In this document: positions 51,343-64,000 of the stretch, one piece after another
How positions within the stretch are numbered: position 1 is the stretch's first letter
Layout of the letters: every line of letters starts with the position of its first letter
Assembly: GCF_002078875.1 (NCBI RefSeq)
Contig: NC_034421.1
Location: 9,788,872 to 9,852,871 of the forward strand
Source: Numida meleagris
Lineage: Eukaryota; Chordata; Aves; Galliformes; Numididae
Length of the DNA: 64,000 nt
Direction: 5' to 3'
Program-made: the position numbers and the translations under genes
The notes under the pieces: model-generated
What the model was told of the DNA's origin: nothing
What the model saw: the letters and a program-made list of their open reading frames with translations, nothing else
The model's database searches: none

Positions 51343-51405
51343 ATTATAGAATTGTAGGTTAGCTCTGACTGGAAGGGACTGTATGAGGCTATATTTCAGT
51401 TCAGG
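51343..51405 (-). mobile_element. CR1 LINE 3' end fragment, diverged
   Basis: The plus strand reads ATTATAGAATTGTAGGTTAG then CTCTGACTGGAAGGGACTGT and ATGAGG. It fits the reverse complement of a CR1 3' end with substitutions in the conserved GGAAGGGACCT block. Similarity ends after about 60 bases. It is older or more decayed than the copies at 37819 and 59723. Confidence 0.7.
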
Positions 51406-54400
51406 TGTATTGATCCATATTTTCACCCTTTGCATGGCATTCTCCTGGGTCTATAATGCAAATTCAGTTCCCAGTTTCCTTAGAGATACCGCACTCATTG
51501 ACTGTTAATGGAGGGGGAAAAAAATCCCCCTAAAAACAGCAGAGATGTGCAGTGTGTGCTACCTGACTGCATCCTGGAGTCTGGGCTCTCCTGCTCACGT
51601 GGAAGTTGGCCTCCGGCTCTGGGACTGGCACTGCAAAAAGTCGTGCTCAAACACTTGTCAATCCTGTGCAATCCTTAAACTAGTCTGTGAGCCTGGGGTG
51701 ACTTGTCTGCGCAGAATTCACCCGCTGGCCCAAGTATATTGCCTGTGGTAAAACATCATAGAGCAATACAATGCAGCAAGCTTTAGTGTTGTATCATTCA
51801 CTGGGAAAAAGAGAATGCCTGCCTAGAGTTTTTCATTTGGTACTTGTTGCTGATGGTGGTTGGGCTGTTCAATTTCTGTTCATTTTCTTCCTTCTCCAGA
51901 AGCCATGGGATGTATATAGAGGCTGAAATTCTAATAGTGTTAACCACATTATCTCCATGGTAATGAGACAGGGCTTTTTCTTTCTTTATTGCTATGAATT
52001 TCATTGGTGATAGGGAACAGCACATGAATTTGCCTGTATAGCTAAAGAGGAGACTACAGCTGCTCTTTCTTTATATGCATTACATACACATGTAAAATAC
52101 ACACTACATATACATTGAAATATGCTTCAATATATGTTAATGAGACATTTGTAAGTGATCATGTAATTAGTGTTTTGTTTCAGAAGCCTGAGATGTTTGA
52201 CTTGGGCAGGAGAGGCAAAGCTTTAGCACAATCTGCAGAAGTCACTTCTGGAAGTCAGGCTGCAGTCAGACTTTGCATGCCTGCAACTTTTAGGCAAAAC
52301 TGATAAACAAAAAGCATAAAATGCAGTCTCTCGCTTTTCCATGAAATTGTTGTAGCTGTGGGTGTGAGGCGGTGCTTATCCTGTCTCCTATTTGTCCTCT
52401 GGTGAAGGGCCAGATGAGGAGAGCTGAAAAAAAAAAAGATTCTGAAAATAGAGAACTGAAAAAAAAGATAAATAATAGAATGTGATAGCAATTCAGGTAA
52501 ATATCACTGTGCTGAAGGCAACAAGATTTAAGATCAAGAGGGAAGGATAGAGCAAGAGATGGGAGCCTTTGCTTTAGGGAAATACTCATCTCTGCCATGC
52601 CCTTTCGAATAGGGGGATGCAGGCAGGAGCTGACAGGTGACTTTGGATGCAATGAGTCAAGCTGTCTTCAAGGTGCAGGCAGTTTATTACACAAATGGGA
52701 TAGGGCAATAAAGCCATGGTGAGTCAGGGATGTGAATGACAGAAGGAACCCTTGTGATCACCCCAGACTCTCTGCACTGCACAATCTGTGGAGTCCCACC
52801 CTAGTAATTCTGCCAAAATTAGTGTCTCTCCTAGAAAGATACCTGCTCTCAAGTGAAAAACATCCAGAAATGGGCCATCTTCTATATCAATCAGTAAGCA
52901 GCTGACAGTATGTCTCCCTCCTCAGGAATTTTCCCCAGTTTTGACTTCCAACAGTGCAATCCTGTTTTATACTGCTCATCTAGAATATCCTTCATGAGCA
53001 GCAGCACCCCTTCTCTCTGTTGATTTTCTCTTGTAGGTTGTGGTCACATCACCTCCTACTCTTTATCTATTTAATTGCTGGAATGAATGACACAAAGTGA
53101 TTTAACAAGCACGGTCAGCACAGCACAGCATCGTAATGGTTTGCTTTGAGAAATAACAAATTCCCATACTGTTCTTCTGCTTTTCATGTCCGCTGATGGA
53201 AACTCAATACTGCACGTTTTCCCCTGTCAGATATATCATTTCTATGCAGAAAGTGAGTATTTAGCCTCATTACTGGAAAATATTGAATAGTAAATGTGGC
53301 ATTACTAGAAATAGCAGAAAGAGTCTATATATTTGTATTAAGATGTGCTTGCCATTTTGCTTTGCTGCACTTAGACTCTTTATGCTGAATTAAGCAAGCT
53401 GAACAGGGTTCCCGTGTAACTATTCATCTATTTATCATAAACTTTCTGGATTAGAGTATTAACTAGGATCCTTAGATCAAAATTGCTCTTTTTACAATCC
53501 AAATGTAGCTGATACATACATGTGCAAAGTGAAATTCCTGACTTTTTGGAACTGGCAACTATTTTTAAGCAAAGTTTTGTGCTCGGAGTAGGTCGCTGCA
53601 TCATCACCTTCCTCCTTCACCCTCCTTATTCCTGACTCCTGGACATGAGCTGACACAGACTGCCCGAAACAAAAGCTGCTGTTTGTGCTCTGTGTGCAAA
53701 TGATATCCGTGGTCTGGAGAACTTATTTGTGCAGTCTGTCTGCTGTGAGCCGTAGTAGATGTTGGTGGTGAATTGGACATTTGTGATGGTAACAATTGGC
53801 AATGTACCAAAGCCTGGCATGGGATGGACAATGTGCCCATCTTATCAGTAAGGTCTTGGTAACAGCCAGTCTCTAAAGCTTTTGGGAGTAAATGAAACTC
53901 CATCCTCAAGAAAATGATCAAATAACAGTGCAAAAGGGTGGAAAATACAACTCTATTTTTTGACTTAATGCTTTAATTCCCATGCTTAATGTGTTTGTTT
54001 CCCATCTGTTCAAAAAAAACACCCCATTGTTGTTGAGACAGAAGCAGTCATTAGAAAACATTTTTGCTTCTAATTTGTAGCCTGAAATACTTATTCAGCT
54101 AATAATGACCATTATAAGCACTTCTAGTCTCCCAACTTTCTAGCACCAAACCTGCAGATAGAACAATGAAACCAGCAGAGATCATTCTAAGTTCAGTACT
54201 AGTAATTAAACACTTGTTTTCTGTTTCATTGTTTTATCCAGGGCAAGACATTGTCCTGGCAAGTTCTCAGGATATATTATCAAGTTGTTGATAACTTCCC
54301 TAGGAAAATGTATCTTCACTGGGAGAAGATGAGAAGCAGACAAGGGTTACCTTCAAGGGTACGTTATCCCTGAGAAGCAGAGGGCTGAAGCTGCCAATTA

Positions 54401-57400
54401 GTACCAGACCAAAGATAAGGGAGTTTACACTGGTGCTTGTGTGTACCAAGAGCTGCTGCAGTGGGTAAGAAAGAATTTCTGTCTTGCAAGCAATTCCAGC
54501 TGTTCAACCTTTGCTTCCTAAGCAGCAGCTGAGAAAGTAGCACATCCATTACTTTATTTTCATAGAGTAGAAACACAGAATTAATGCAAGAAATTTGAAA
54601 TATTTCCTTTCAGTTTTGATTAGCATGAAACTAATTCATGCTAGCTTTATTACGTAGCTTGCATTGCCCTTCTACACTGAGGTCAACTAGTTTGAAATCT
54701 CGTACAGTGATACACGCTGGTGGTGTGATGTTTCAAGCCAAATATCTCGCATTTGCTTAGATTGGAGTATGTATGGAAGATATGATTTTACAAGCATAGT
54801 AAATCTCAGTGGTGAAGTATTAAGAGAACTAAACTTATCATGAGGCAATACAGCATAACAGCAAAGCATGATTTAGACAGAGTTAACCTAAATTAAAATA
54901 CTGCCTTTAGGGATCTATTATGAAAATATTTCCAAACAGGAAACTTGAAAAAAATCCAAAAACCACATTTGCTCATAGAAAACGTTTTTTGTAAATCTGT
55001 TTTTAGCAAATTCCTTTGTTGATACCTTAAGTTCAGTGAGATGGACTTCTGAGACTGTGGGGCATGGCCAGCAGAACTAAACACTACACACAAGAGAATC
55101 TACAAATTAAAGGAGAGACTAACACAAATGGTGCTGGAAGGAAGTAACAATCACCTTCATGAGGAATAATCTTTTTAAAAATATCCAGGAAATCATACCT
55201 TTCATTGTAACTCTCCAATGCAAGCTGGCAGTAGCATCACTGTCATTGGACGGATTATGATGATCTGAAAAGAAAAAAAAGAAAAAAAAAGATTTAATAC
55301 ATATTATACAATTTCTAGTTGGTTAAAGGCTTCATGAAACCCTTTTTGTTATTAGAAATAATCCAGGCAAGCAACACCTCCTCCTCCCCATTTCTAGCAC
55401 CACTCAAGTGCCTACACAATCCTATTCTTTTCTAGCCATTATGGACATATTAGGTAAAGGTACGCTTCAGAAATAAGAAGCTATATTTAAGGAATCATGT
55501 CTCATTTCCTAGTTCGCTGTGGGTTTTCAAAGACAGCATTGCTTATATATAGTAGCGATTTTACCAGGAGAAGAGAAATACTTTCTGAAGTGAGGTTTTT
55601 CAAGATTATTTTCAGTCTTCAGATAATATTCATGCATGCTAAGAAACCATTGCAGTAAGTGATCGTGCAAAGAAGTGAGTGATGGCTGGAAGGGGCCAAA
55701 GGCTAAGGAAGTTCAGAGACTTAATTTGTTATTTAATTCACTTCTGTGTTTGAGGCAGAAATGATCTAAGTCATTGCACCAATTCCTTTGCTAGTATAAA
55801 TTTGCATTGTTGTGCTGAACATTAAGAGGCTATCATTATCTGTGTACGTGCTGGATGCTCTGTCTTCCTCCAGGGACACCCTCTAGGGAGGTTGCCCAAA
55901 TATTATATAAGATGCCTGTGTGTCTCCAACAGTGAGAAATGCAGGCAGAAGCAGGAGATGGTCTAATTACTGGGCTCTGAGTTGAATCATGCGTGACACA
56001 GGCATGAATGTAACAAGAGGTTCCATCTGGTTCATGTAACTGTGAAACCCTGGCTGATGGTTGCACATGCCTTTGAGTGAAGCCCCAAGAAGATGTAAGA
56101 AGGGTGACAGGGCTGCTGAGGGATTGGAGGAATTGGATATGCAATGGGCTGAGGGCCAGAATATGCAGTGGAAATAAAATCAAATGAAAGCGCTAAGGGC
56201 TCTGTGCAGCTGGTGGAGACAGGCTCAAGCTCATTGCTGCTTGATTTTTTTGTTATGTACAAACAGCACAGTGCTGTATTACTTCAAGCAGGCCTGCATT
56301 TAAGGTCACAGAAACCAGGCCAGACCAGTCTGAACCACGACAGTAAGACATAGAAGTAATTTTACTAATACCTACTTAAATTTTTATTTCATGTTGCCAA
56401 ATTTATTTCCCTCCTAACCTCATCAACTCCAGAGGTGATTTTACAAATATTATTTTAAGAAGCCCTTTTAGAGAAGAACCTAGTACTTGCTTGTTACTTA
56501 TAAATAAATATTAAAAAATGAGGGAGAAAAGAACTCAAGGCATTTCAGTGCCTACTACTTCAGCATCATCGGTAGCGAGTACGTGGACTGCAAGAGATAA
56601 GGATGCAATACCATACTCTAAATGTCTGTAAAATATTAGATCATGAAGCCTACACATAAGATGTACTTAAGATTTTGTTGCCTAATTACTATTGACTAAA
56701 ACACTGACGGCCCTTGAAATGTATATATTTGGTCAGAAGTTCATATTTTCAAGTGAATGTAAACCCTAAATATCCAGAGCTGGATGTTAGATGAGTTTGT
56801 CCCATTAGTTCAAGCAAGAGGCAAGTTGGTAACCAAAGGCTATGTGTATTCAAGATTTAGTGAGGCAGAAGAATGAATACAGAAGTTCAGTGGCATTTTA
56901 AATTTTGTAGAATAGCCAAGACATCTAGGTGGGGCTGGGACGTATGACAGAGGAGATAGGAAGACCTGTGTTCCCTTTGGAGAAGCCAGTTTGAATACTA
57001 CAGTGAACTAACTACACCTGAATCATAGCCACTGTGATTGTTATAAAATTAAGATCCCAGATAAAAAAGTAAGATCCCAGATTGTACATGAATTTCAGTA
57101 GTAGAAACGTTTCTTAACTTTTCTTTTTTTTTCTGGTTTTGTCAATGTTAGAGATGTCTGAATTTGTTGGGCTTTTGGTCCCAGTGGATTGTCCTTTCCC
57201 AGTTGACCAGAACAGAATTTGATGTGTTCTAACACATGGGATTTTCCCTATCCCAGTCTGTCAGATCTTCTTCTGCAGGGCCTGTAGACCTCTAAAGATT
57301 TCTTCAAATTTATTTTCTCTGTGATTCTGAAATTATAATATTAATGTTATTTGTACTGATACCATAACTGTTTTAAGTTGGATTATGTGAGGATGCTGGT

Positions 57401-57914
57401 CAATGTCAACTTAAATCATATAGTAAATCTACTCACCCGAATCACTGTTTAATGCCTACTATTTGAGCTTTTTTATGACACCCTAAACTAAGTAAAAAGA
57501 TTCTCTGTCAGAGAATTATCTAGACAGAGAGAAGGTCAGGAAAGACCTATTATCAAGGGCTGATTTCTAACGCAGATGAAGATTTTATAAAATTATGATT
57601 CTCATTTTTTTCTTTTCAGTTGAAAGAAGGATGTTAGAACAATTTGGCTGTGTTTGTGGTTTATGATATTTTGACAGCTGAAATTAAATATAGCTATTTT
57701 TCAAGATAGTGAGAAAAAAAACTTTAAGTGATATTGTTATATTCCATCCATGGAAGTCATGAAATTGCAAAATCACCATTCAAAGATGTATTTTCTTCCT
57801 GAGGCTGCCAATGGTGTGATCTGTCTTCTTGTCATCACACTGAGACAGACACATTATCAGCTTTACTTGGAACAGTTAACACCTAAAGCAGAGGAATATG
57901 TAAATCCTGAATTC
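51406..57914. other. Non-coding AT-rich stretch
   Basis: No recognisable transposon or gene. The moderately GC-richer piece at 51540-51750 has a 68-codon plus-strand frame with several cysteines but no domain pattern. An A-rich run with AAAAGAAAAAAAAAG lies near 55267-55289. A 13-base direct repeat is listed at 57050-57082. Open frames at 52290-52652 and 53604-53933 (120 and 109 codons, minus) show no domain. Confidence 0.55.
57050..57082. repeat. 13-base direct repeat with 20-base period
   Basis: TAAGATCCCAGAT occurs at 57050-57062 and at 57070-57082 with AAAAAAG between. It is a small slippage-type duplication with no role visible. Confidence 0.9.
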
Positions 57915-58055
57915 TGATGGGGCATCCACAGCTTCTCTGGGCAGCCTGTGCCAGTGCCTCACCACTGTCATAGTGAAGAATTTCTTCCTTATATATAATC
58001 TAAGCTTACCTTTTTTTTTAGTTTAAAACCATTACCACTGTCACTATGCTACCTG
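57915..58055 (-). mobile_element. Internal CR1 LINE fragment lacking its 3' end
   Basis: The plus strand contains GGGCATCCACAGCTTCTCTG, GGCAGCCTGTGCCAGTGCCT, CACCACTGTCATAGTGAAGA and ATTTCTTCC, then AGTTTAAAACCATTACCACT. This is the reverse complement of the CR1 segment that normally lies about 100-250 bases inside the 3' end, and it parallels 59870-59985 of the next copy. The terminal part with GGGACCTT and the ATTCTATG tail is absent. The sequence before 57915 is unrelated. Since CR1 copies normally keep the 3' end, a later deletion or rearrangement is likely. Confidence 0.85.
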
Positions 58056-59722
58056 ACAGTTTCAATAGATGCACCTATTGTTACCTTAAAGAGAATAAAA
58101 CCACACACAGCATATATGTCTATATGCTTCTGGATATGAGGAAATAACTGTCTTGATGGGTTAGGAAAAATATGCTCCTGAACACAGGTTGCTCTGAGTT
58201 CCTCTGAAGGTTTCCGTGAAGCTCTGAAAGATGCTCACAATCTCCTTGCAGTTTATGTAGCATCTTTTTAGTCTAAAGGAGAAATATGTGAATCTTTCAA
58301 GTAAACAGACAAACCTATTTGCACTTGCTATTAGTGAATATTTCTTTAACGTATACATTTTCTCATGCACTAAACAAATATGCAAAAACCTAGGCATGCC
58401 TTATTATTCAATTACATTCCATTATCTGTACATATCTATGGGTATATGTAACATCTGCTTCACCATGGTGCTGTTTTCTATCTGCAGTTACCCTGCCAGA
58501 TATTGTTTTCATGTGAATGAAGGTAATGTTTCATAACATTAGTTAATCTTAGTTTTTTAATTTGAACTTGAAAAATCAAGCTGACTTTATTAATAATTTG
58601 CAGCTCAAATGTCTGTTTTACACCTTTCTTTTACTTTGCAAGCATCAAGAACCACAGTTCTGGCCTTTTCTACTGGTACTTTTAATGTAAGGCTGTGTTT
58701 TATTTTTCCATCTCTCTCTAAAAAGATGTGCATTCCCTGAATTGCTGTGCACTTCTCTGAGGTTTTAACAAGCCAATTTGCACATTCTAAATGTTGTGAC
58801 TGCAATTATTTTCACTTCATCAGTTCTCAAATGGGTTTTTACAATTTCGGTATTGAACCACTTCTGAGGATGTATTTCAACTTATCTAGATGCAGAAGTT
58901 TCATTTTCAAAACTCTCTCGAACTCCCCAGTAAAAGCGAAGGAATCATCTTAAACTTCTGTACATGTCTGCTGCTAAATAAAGGAAGACAGATTTTCCCC
59001 CCACCACCACTGCAAGAAAAGAAGTGAATAACATAAAACAATTTGAAATATGCTTTCTCTGGCTACATGCCATCTTCTGTATGATTTTGTAGAAAAATAA
59101 GGTAAATATTCAGTAAGTAAGTTTTCTCATGTTATTTGATTTGCAGTGTTTTTAACTGTAAAGTTCTATAATGTTTTCAGAAAGTTGAACTGCATTGTGT
59201 AATACGACAAATCTTTCAGCTCTTGAAATGCAGGATTTCTGATTATCATTGACACAGTTGCAAAGCATGCTGAGACTGCCTTTTGGTTCAGCAAGCAGCT
59301 TTCAAAGTACAGATTGTCAAAGCAGAACAAATATTATTTGATTTTATAAGCATGTGGGACACTGAATTTCTACCTTCTGGGAGTAGCTGTAGATCTTAAG
59401 AGAAAGATTAAGAAGGTGAAAGCGTGAGGAGACATTCTGCTCCAACCCTGGAAGAGACTTCAATGAAAACTACCCCTTCTGCAGAACAATCTCGGCAGTC
59501 TTTCTAGCTCTACTTGCTCTTCTTCCCTTCTCTGCACCAATATGTGCTTCTCTTCCCACCAGTATCTTGTACGCTATCACCTCTTCACAGTACTTCCCAC
59601 TCCCACATCCACTGCATCACTACCGCTATTCCTATTTTGTCCTGATCCAAAATGGAAAGTTTTCCATCTTCTTTACTCTTCTTGTTTCCTTTGGCCTGTA
59701 GCAACCCTTATCAACCCGTAAC
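58056..59722. other. Non-coding spacer between two CR1 fragments
   Basis: AT-rich sequence without a recognised element. Short open frames on both strands near 58160-58540 overlap each other and show no domain. Near 59500-59640 the sequence is C/T-rich. Confidence 0.6.
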
Positions 59723-60028
59723 ACAGAACCATAGAACGCTTTGAGTTGGAAGGGACCTTTAAGATCTCCTAGTTCTAACCCCCCTGCTGTAGGCAGGGAC
59801 ACCTCCCTCTAGACCAGGTTGCTCACAGCCCCATCCAACCTGGCCCTGATTGCTTCCAGGGAGGGGGCATTCATAGCCTCGCTGGGCAACCTGCACCAGT
59901 GTCTCACTGCCCTCACAGTAAAGAATTTCTTCCTGATATCTAGTCTAAATCTATCCTCTTCCAGTTTAAAACTATTTCCCCTCATCCTGTCGCTATGTGC
60001 CCTTATAAAAAGTCCCTCCCCAGCTTCC
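59723..60028 (-). mobile_element. CR1 LINE 3' fragment, best preserved copy
   Basis: The plus strand starts AGAACCATAGAACGCTTTGA, then GTTGGAAGGGACCTTTAAGA and TCTCCTAGTTCTAACC. It continues through CAGGGACACCTCCCTCTAGA and CCAGGTTGCTCACAGCCCCA, then TGGCCCTGATTGCTTCCAGG, then ATTTCTTCCTGATATCTAGT, to CCTTATAAAAAGTCCCTCCC. This is the reverse complement of roughly 300 bases of the CR1 3' end, including its untranslated region, and is close to the family pattern throughout. The copy is 5'-truncated at about 60028, where a TA/CA microsatellite begins. No coding part of ORF2 is large enough to read. Confidence 0.95.
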
Positions 60029-60076
60029 TATATATACAGACTCATCTGCATGTGTGTACATATACACACACACACT
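60029..60076. repeat. TA/CA microsatellite next to CR1
   Basis: CTATATATACAG, then TGTGTGTACATATACACACA and CACACAC, an interrupted TG/TA/CA tract at the truncated end of the CR1 copy. The CA part has about six units. Confidence 0.85.
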
Positions 60077-63000
60077 TGACTGAAGGAATATATGTAGTGG
60101 CTGTGATGTAACAGCCATATGATCAGTTCGCTACAGAAAAGACATATGATGAATGTGGTCAAATATAGCACATCTGAAAAACCTGTCAGGTGAACTTCCA
60201 TTTGGCATAGCTTCTTAGCACCAATCTTTGTAGACTTCGGGGAGGTCACAGTGTATTGCTTAAGAGACTGATGCAACTTGCAATGGAATGGTGGATTTGA
60301 AGTTGCCTGTACTAGCACTTAAGCATTGTGTTATTGTTATTTTTAGAGCCTTAGCTCTGGATTTTGCTTTCATGTTAGTGTTTGGCACTGGAATTATATA
60401 TTAAACTTGCCGTGATATCTGAAGAGCATTTTATAAATCCATTAGGAATAAAATATTGATTTTTCATTTATATTATATCCAAGAATACAAATGACCATAA
60501 TTTCTTCCTGCCTTTCATTGTTAATAGGGAAACCAGGAGAAAAATTTAACATACCTGTCACATTCATTTAACTACAGTAAAATGTAAAAACCTTTTCAGA
60601 TGTGCTCATGGTGTTTGTTATGGCATCAAAACGCAGGCATTTATCTGAGAGCCTTGCAATATTCAACTACCTGTATTATTTCACATAAATCTCCCCCTTC
60701 CTTCCCATTATGAGCTCAGGCTATGTTAAAAGCACATGCCCAGTTTTAAAGTCACACTGTAAAACACTGCCGCTGGGGTGTTAATGAGTGTGAAGTTAGA
60801 GGTGATAGAGAGAGGGTGACTCTCAGCAGAGGACTTGAGAAACAAAACACCACAAACCTTGCAGTGGAAATGTCTCAGGATGCCTTAGATATTTCTGATG
60901 GTGCTCAGGGCTTTCCAGGATGGCTCTACACTGGCTCAAGGGCAGCAGGAAAGGGAAATCCTTTACAGCAAAAATTATTCTGAAGACATAAGCCATTTTT
61001 TGTGAAGCATCCATGACCATAACTCCACCAGGACCAGCACGTCCCCTCTTTTGACAGATCCAAAACTGCTATGGCTGTAGCTGCTGGCATGAGCAGTGCT
61101 CAAAGCGCCAAGGTACCCACCCTGCATGTTCCCAGCAGGTTGGACGTGCAGGGTGAGCCATGTGCTGCCCAGGTATGCTCCCGTCAACTGTGTTTTTTTA
61201 AAAGGTTGATTTTTAATGTTACAATATTTAAGCATTTGTAATATGTGATTTCTTGCATCATTGGGTTTCTTTAGCTATGAAAGATAATTGTATCCCACAG
61301 AAGGGACTTTCCTCTGTCCATCTACTCCTCTTTACTCTTCAAGCAAAAACATCATGTGGATTTCTGATAGCTATTTTGAAGCAATAGATTATTTTAAATC
61401 CTAAATAAATAAATATACTTTAATTGTGAGAGCAGTCAGCATAACTTAGCTGGGAAGGTAAAAATTCAATAAATCACTTTTGTTTTCCCTAGAATAATTA
61501 TCTTTGAGAATATATAGGATAAGCAAAGAACTATTGACTGAGTAGACCGTTATTGTTTTTCTGTGGTGTTGTTTTTAATAGAAACATACTTCTAGCATTA
61601 GATGACTGTGAATGTCTTTAAGACAGACACCTGTCCCTGTTAATACAGGGTGATAACTTCATCTGTCTTTCACTTTGCCCTAGAATTGCCCCTACAGCAG
61701 CTCCTGCTTCCATGGTACAAATCCCAGTGCTCCCCTGCATGCTGGGTGAAGCCATGGAAGCTGACATCATTAACATGCCACCTCTGCATAGGCCTGATGT
61801 TTGTGGGGTGCAGCTCATGGGATGCTGAACAGCTCCTGTTGGAGGCTTTGTACCCTGCAACTGCTCATTGCTTGAGAGGGCTTCACAAAATCCTCCTGTA
61901 ACAAAACCTGCAGAGAATTCCTAAAATAACAGCGTGGACAGTCCTCTGGGTACCATAGAAACTACCACTGTAAGGAAAAACATTCCCTTCTTTGGCTTTA
62001 CCTTTTAAAAAACAAGACTTTGTTAGGGGAGTTGGGGAGTAGTGTATTATTGTATGATTGTCCTTTTGCTGCAGCTTTTCTTTCTGTGTGGGATCGGATC
62101 TATTCAATTATCTCTAACGTCCAAAACTTGTGACTTTTTTTATGATGCTATGAGATTAAATTTCATATTAGAACCTTTTCTACTGTGTCCCTTCCTGTCA
62201 CTGGTCTTCAGGCAGTTGGGTGCTGTAACTTTCACGGCTTTCCTGGCCATGTGAGGCAATGCAAGCTGTCTTCTTGGCAGCCTGTGTGGCCATGAACTCT
62301 GTACCTTCCTCTTCTCTGCTGGGTTATTGTGTTTTTAGCGTTAGATAGCAGGTGTGAGAATGTCTCCAAGGATGTGATGCCAACCCTGGGATGCTGGCGC
62401 AGAGGCTGCCGTTAACAGAAATGTCTTATTCTGCATGCAACGGAAATACTAACAAAGCCCTTCAACAGCCTGGTAGCTGCATCTCTTAGCAAAAATCTGT
62501 TAATAAGGGTGCAGGGAAAACTGCCATCCAGACAGATGGAAATGACTCTAGGCTGCTGAAGTACGGCTCGTGTGCACTAAGTGTGTTTATTAATGGAAGG
62601 ATTCCCAGGCCAGACAGCTGTCCACAGTGTGCTCCCACACCTACACTGAGAGGGACGTGTTAGAATGAATCCAGGGCACATTTCAGTGTGATAGATAGCT
62701 TCTTAAAAAGAAACTGTGGGATTTTGCGTCAGGTCATCAAAATCATGGCTGGATGGGGAAATCTGTTAGATGAGCATTTAATCTGTCAGTAGCAAAACTT
62801 CCAGCAAAAGGACAGTCTTGTTATTCTCTGCATTGCCTGTTGCCTGATTTCCCTTGGCTATTTGGATCAGCTCAGTGTTGGATGAGGGAGCTCCAAGGAA
62901 CGCTTTTGAGCTGCAGTTGGTGGCTTTCCAGCTAAAGCCTTTCTGCAGTGGAGTTAATGTGCGGTAACTATATCAGGATGGTGGGGGAAGATGATCTGAT

Positions 63001-64000
63001 CAACTAGTGAAACAGCTGAGATGTTCTTTCAACAGCTTGTTGTAATTTTCACAACGTGCAGATTTTTTTTTAACCCAATATCCTGAGCTAATTTTGAAAG
63101 GAAAGTTCTGCCATTCTAGATCTCCTCCTACATTTCATTTAAATAAGTTATTCTTCACCTTTTGTTCCAGGCTGCCATGCTCTGTTAAGTGCTACTTCAG
63201 AAGTGACTGCCTTTTACTGATGGGTGAAATAATCTCTGTGCAAAGTCTGGAAATTATTTTCAGTCAGGAGGTATTTTAAGCTTCTTTGAAGTGAGGAGTG
63301 TAGGATAAGGGGGATAAGCAGTGCGTGGGACTATATGAAGTAGGTATTATGCGTTCTTTATTGGCTTCTGGTAGTTGGTGCTTTATGGAGTTTTGAGCAT
63401 GTCACTTAAATTTCTTATCATTGCCTTTTTTTTTTTTTTTTTTGTCATAGTGTTTTGCCACAGCATGTGGAATAGGTAGAATGGAATAAATAGGGTTGCA
63501 GAATCACTAACTCAATTTTTATTAACTCAGTGGGACATGAGCATTTCCCTGTGTGATCTTCCTTTGAACTATTATCTTCTCTCTGATAGATCTTGTGTGT
63601 TCAGTAGAAATAGTGAGCTTGCTAAATTAACATCCATCTCAGGCACCTATTAGGTATTTGCCCTGATGCCTTGCTGTTGTCCTGAATGCTGCATTTCTGC
63701 CTTGGGTCCTTCAACTGGAAGGCATGTAGAAATGAAAAGTTGCTGCTGTTTATAATGCCCAGACAGTCACATGTCTTTGAAAAGGACCGAGCGATGAAAT
63801 CATTTCATCATGACTGCTTGCATTTCCAGGCATTTTCTGATCTCTGTATATTGCTGATGGCCATGAAGAGATGCAGGTGCCTAAGCACAGAGGTGCTTTT
63901 CTGCCCCACAGCTTAGAGTAGGTGCTCTGACACCTGCATCTCTCTTCAGGCTGTGAATGAGGACTGCTGTTTCTCTGTGCCATTTGGAAGACCAAGTAGT
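60077..64000. other. Non-coding stretch to the window end
   Basis: AT-rich to moderately GC-rich sequence with no gene or transposon recognised. The pieces at 61030-61180 and 61700-61860 are GC-richer and hold overlapping frames of up to 86 codons without a domain. A poly-T run is listed at 63426-63443. Frames at the right edge (63686-63995) overlap on opposite strands and run close to the window end, so a partial feature there cannot be excluded. Confidence 0.55.
63426..63443. repeat. T18 homopolymer
   Basis: Uninterrupted run of eighteen T, the longest homopolymer in the window. If it were the reverse complement of a retroposed poly-A tail, the source would lie to its right on the minus strand. 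I recognise no such source. Confidence 0.9.

Noticed and set aside
1..64000. CRISPR array, operon structure or phage-like modules
   Set aside because: No regularly spaced repeats, no bacterial gene density, and repeats typical of a bird genome. The window is eukaryotic.

Overview
This 64 kb window looks like avian nuclear DNA, most likely from a galliform bird such as chicken. The call rests on two kinds of interspersed repeat that I can read directly. One is a set of CR1 LINE 3' fragments with the bird-typical octamer-tailed end. The other is a set of mariner elements whose terminal inverted repeats contain GGCTGCTCTGAAAGTAATG, the family known in chicken as Galluhop or Mariner1_GG. The rest is AT-rich, has no ORF longer than 168 codons, and has no bacterial-style gene organisation. 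I see no host exon I can defend, so the window is either a gene desert or part of a very long intron.

Layout: 1-1010 holds short imperfect tandem repeats followed by a GC-richer stretch that may be an old LTR on the minus strand. 5952-6165 and 19871-20085 are two diverged copies of one dispersed repeat. 7241-7738 is an internally deleted mariner. 18830-19870 is a GC-rich block containing what looks like the end of a CR1 ORF1. CR1 3' fragments lie at 21557, 37819, 38610, 51343, 57915 and 59723, all on the minus strand. 39906-41122 is a full-length, dead mariner flanked by TA. 45447-45981 is a second internally deleted mariner whose remaining 93-codon reading frame is still open. 50170-50193 is an isolated mariner terminal repeat. 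The remainder is unique-looking AT-rich DNA with a few microsatellites and short tandem duplications.

The only protein-coding history I can support belongs to transposons. The full-length mariner has lost all three catalytic aspartates and carries in-frame stops. The two short mariners appear to share the same internal deletion, which joins the N-terminal helix-turn-helix region to the extreme C-terminus of the transposase. The uniform minus-strand orientation of the CR1 3' fragments, together with an apparent G+T excess on the plus strand over much of the window, would fit an intron of a plus-strand gene, but this is inference.

I did not find a convincing undescribed biological system. The most interesting items are the shared-deletion mariner pair with its open reading frame, the dispersed repeat pair, the CR1 ORF1-like relic, and the tandem repeats at the left edge.
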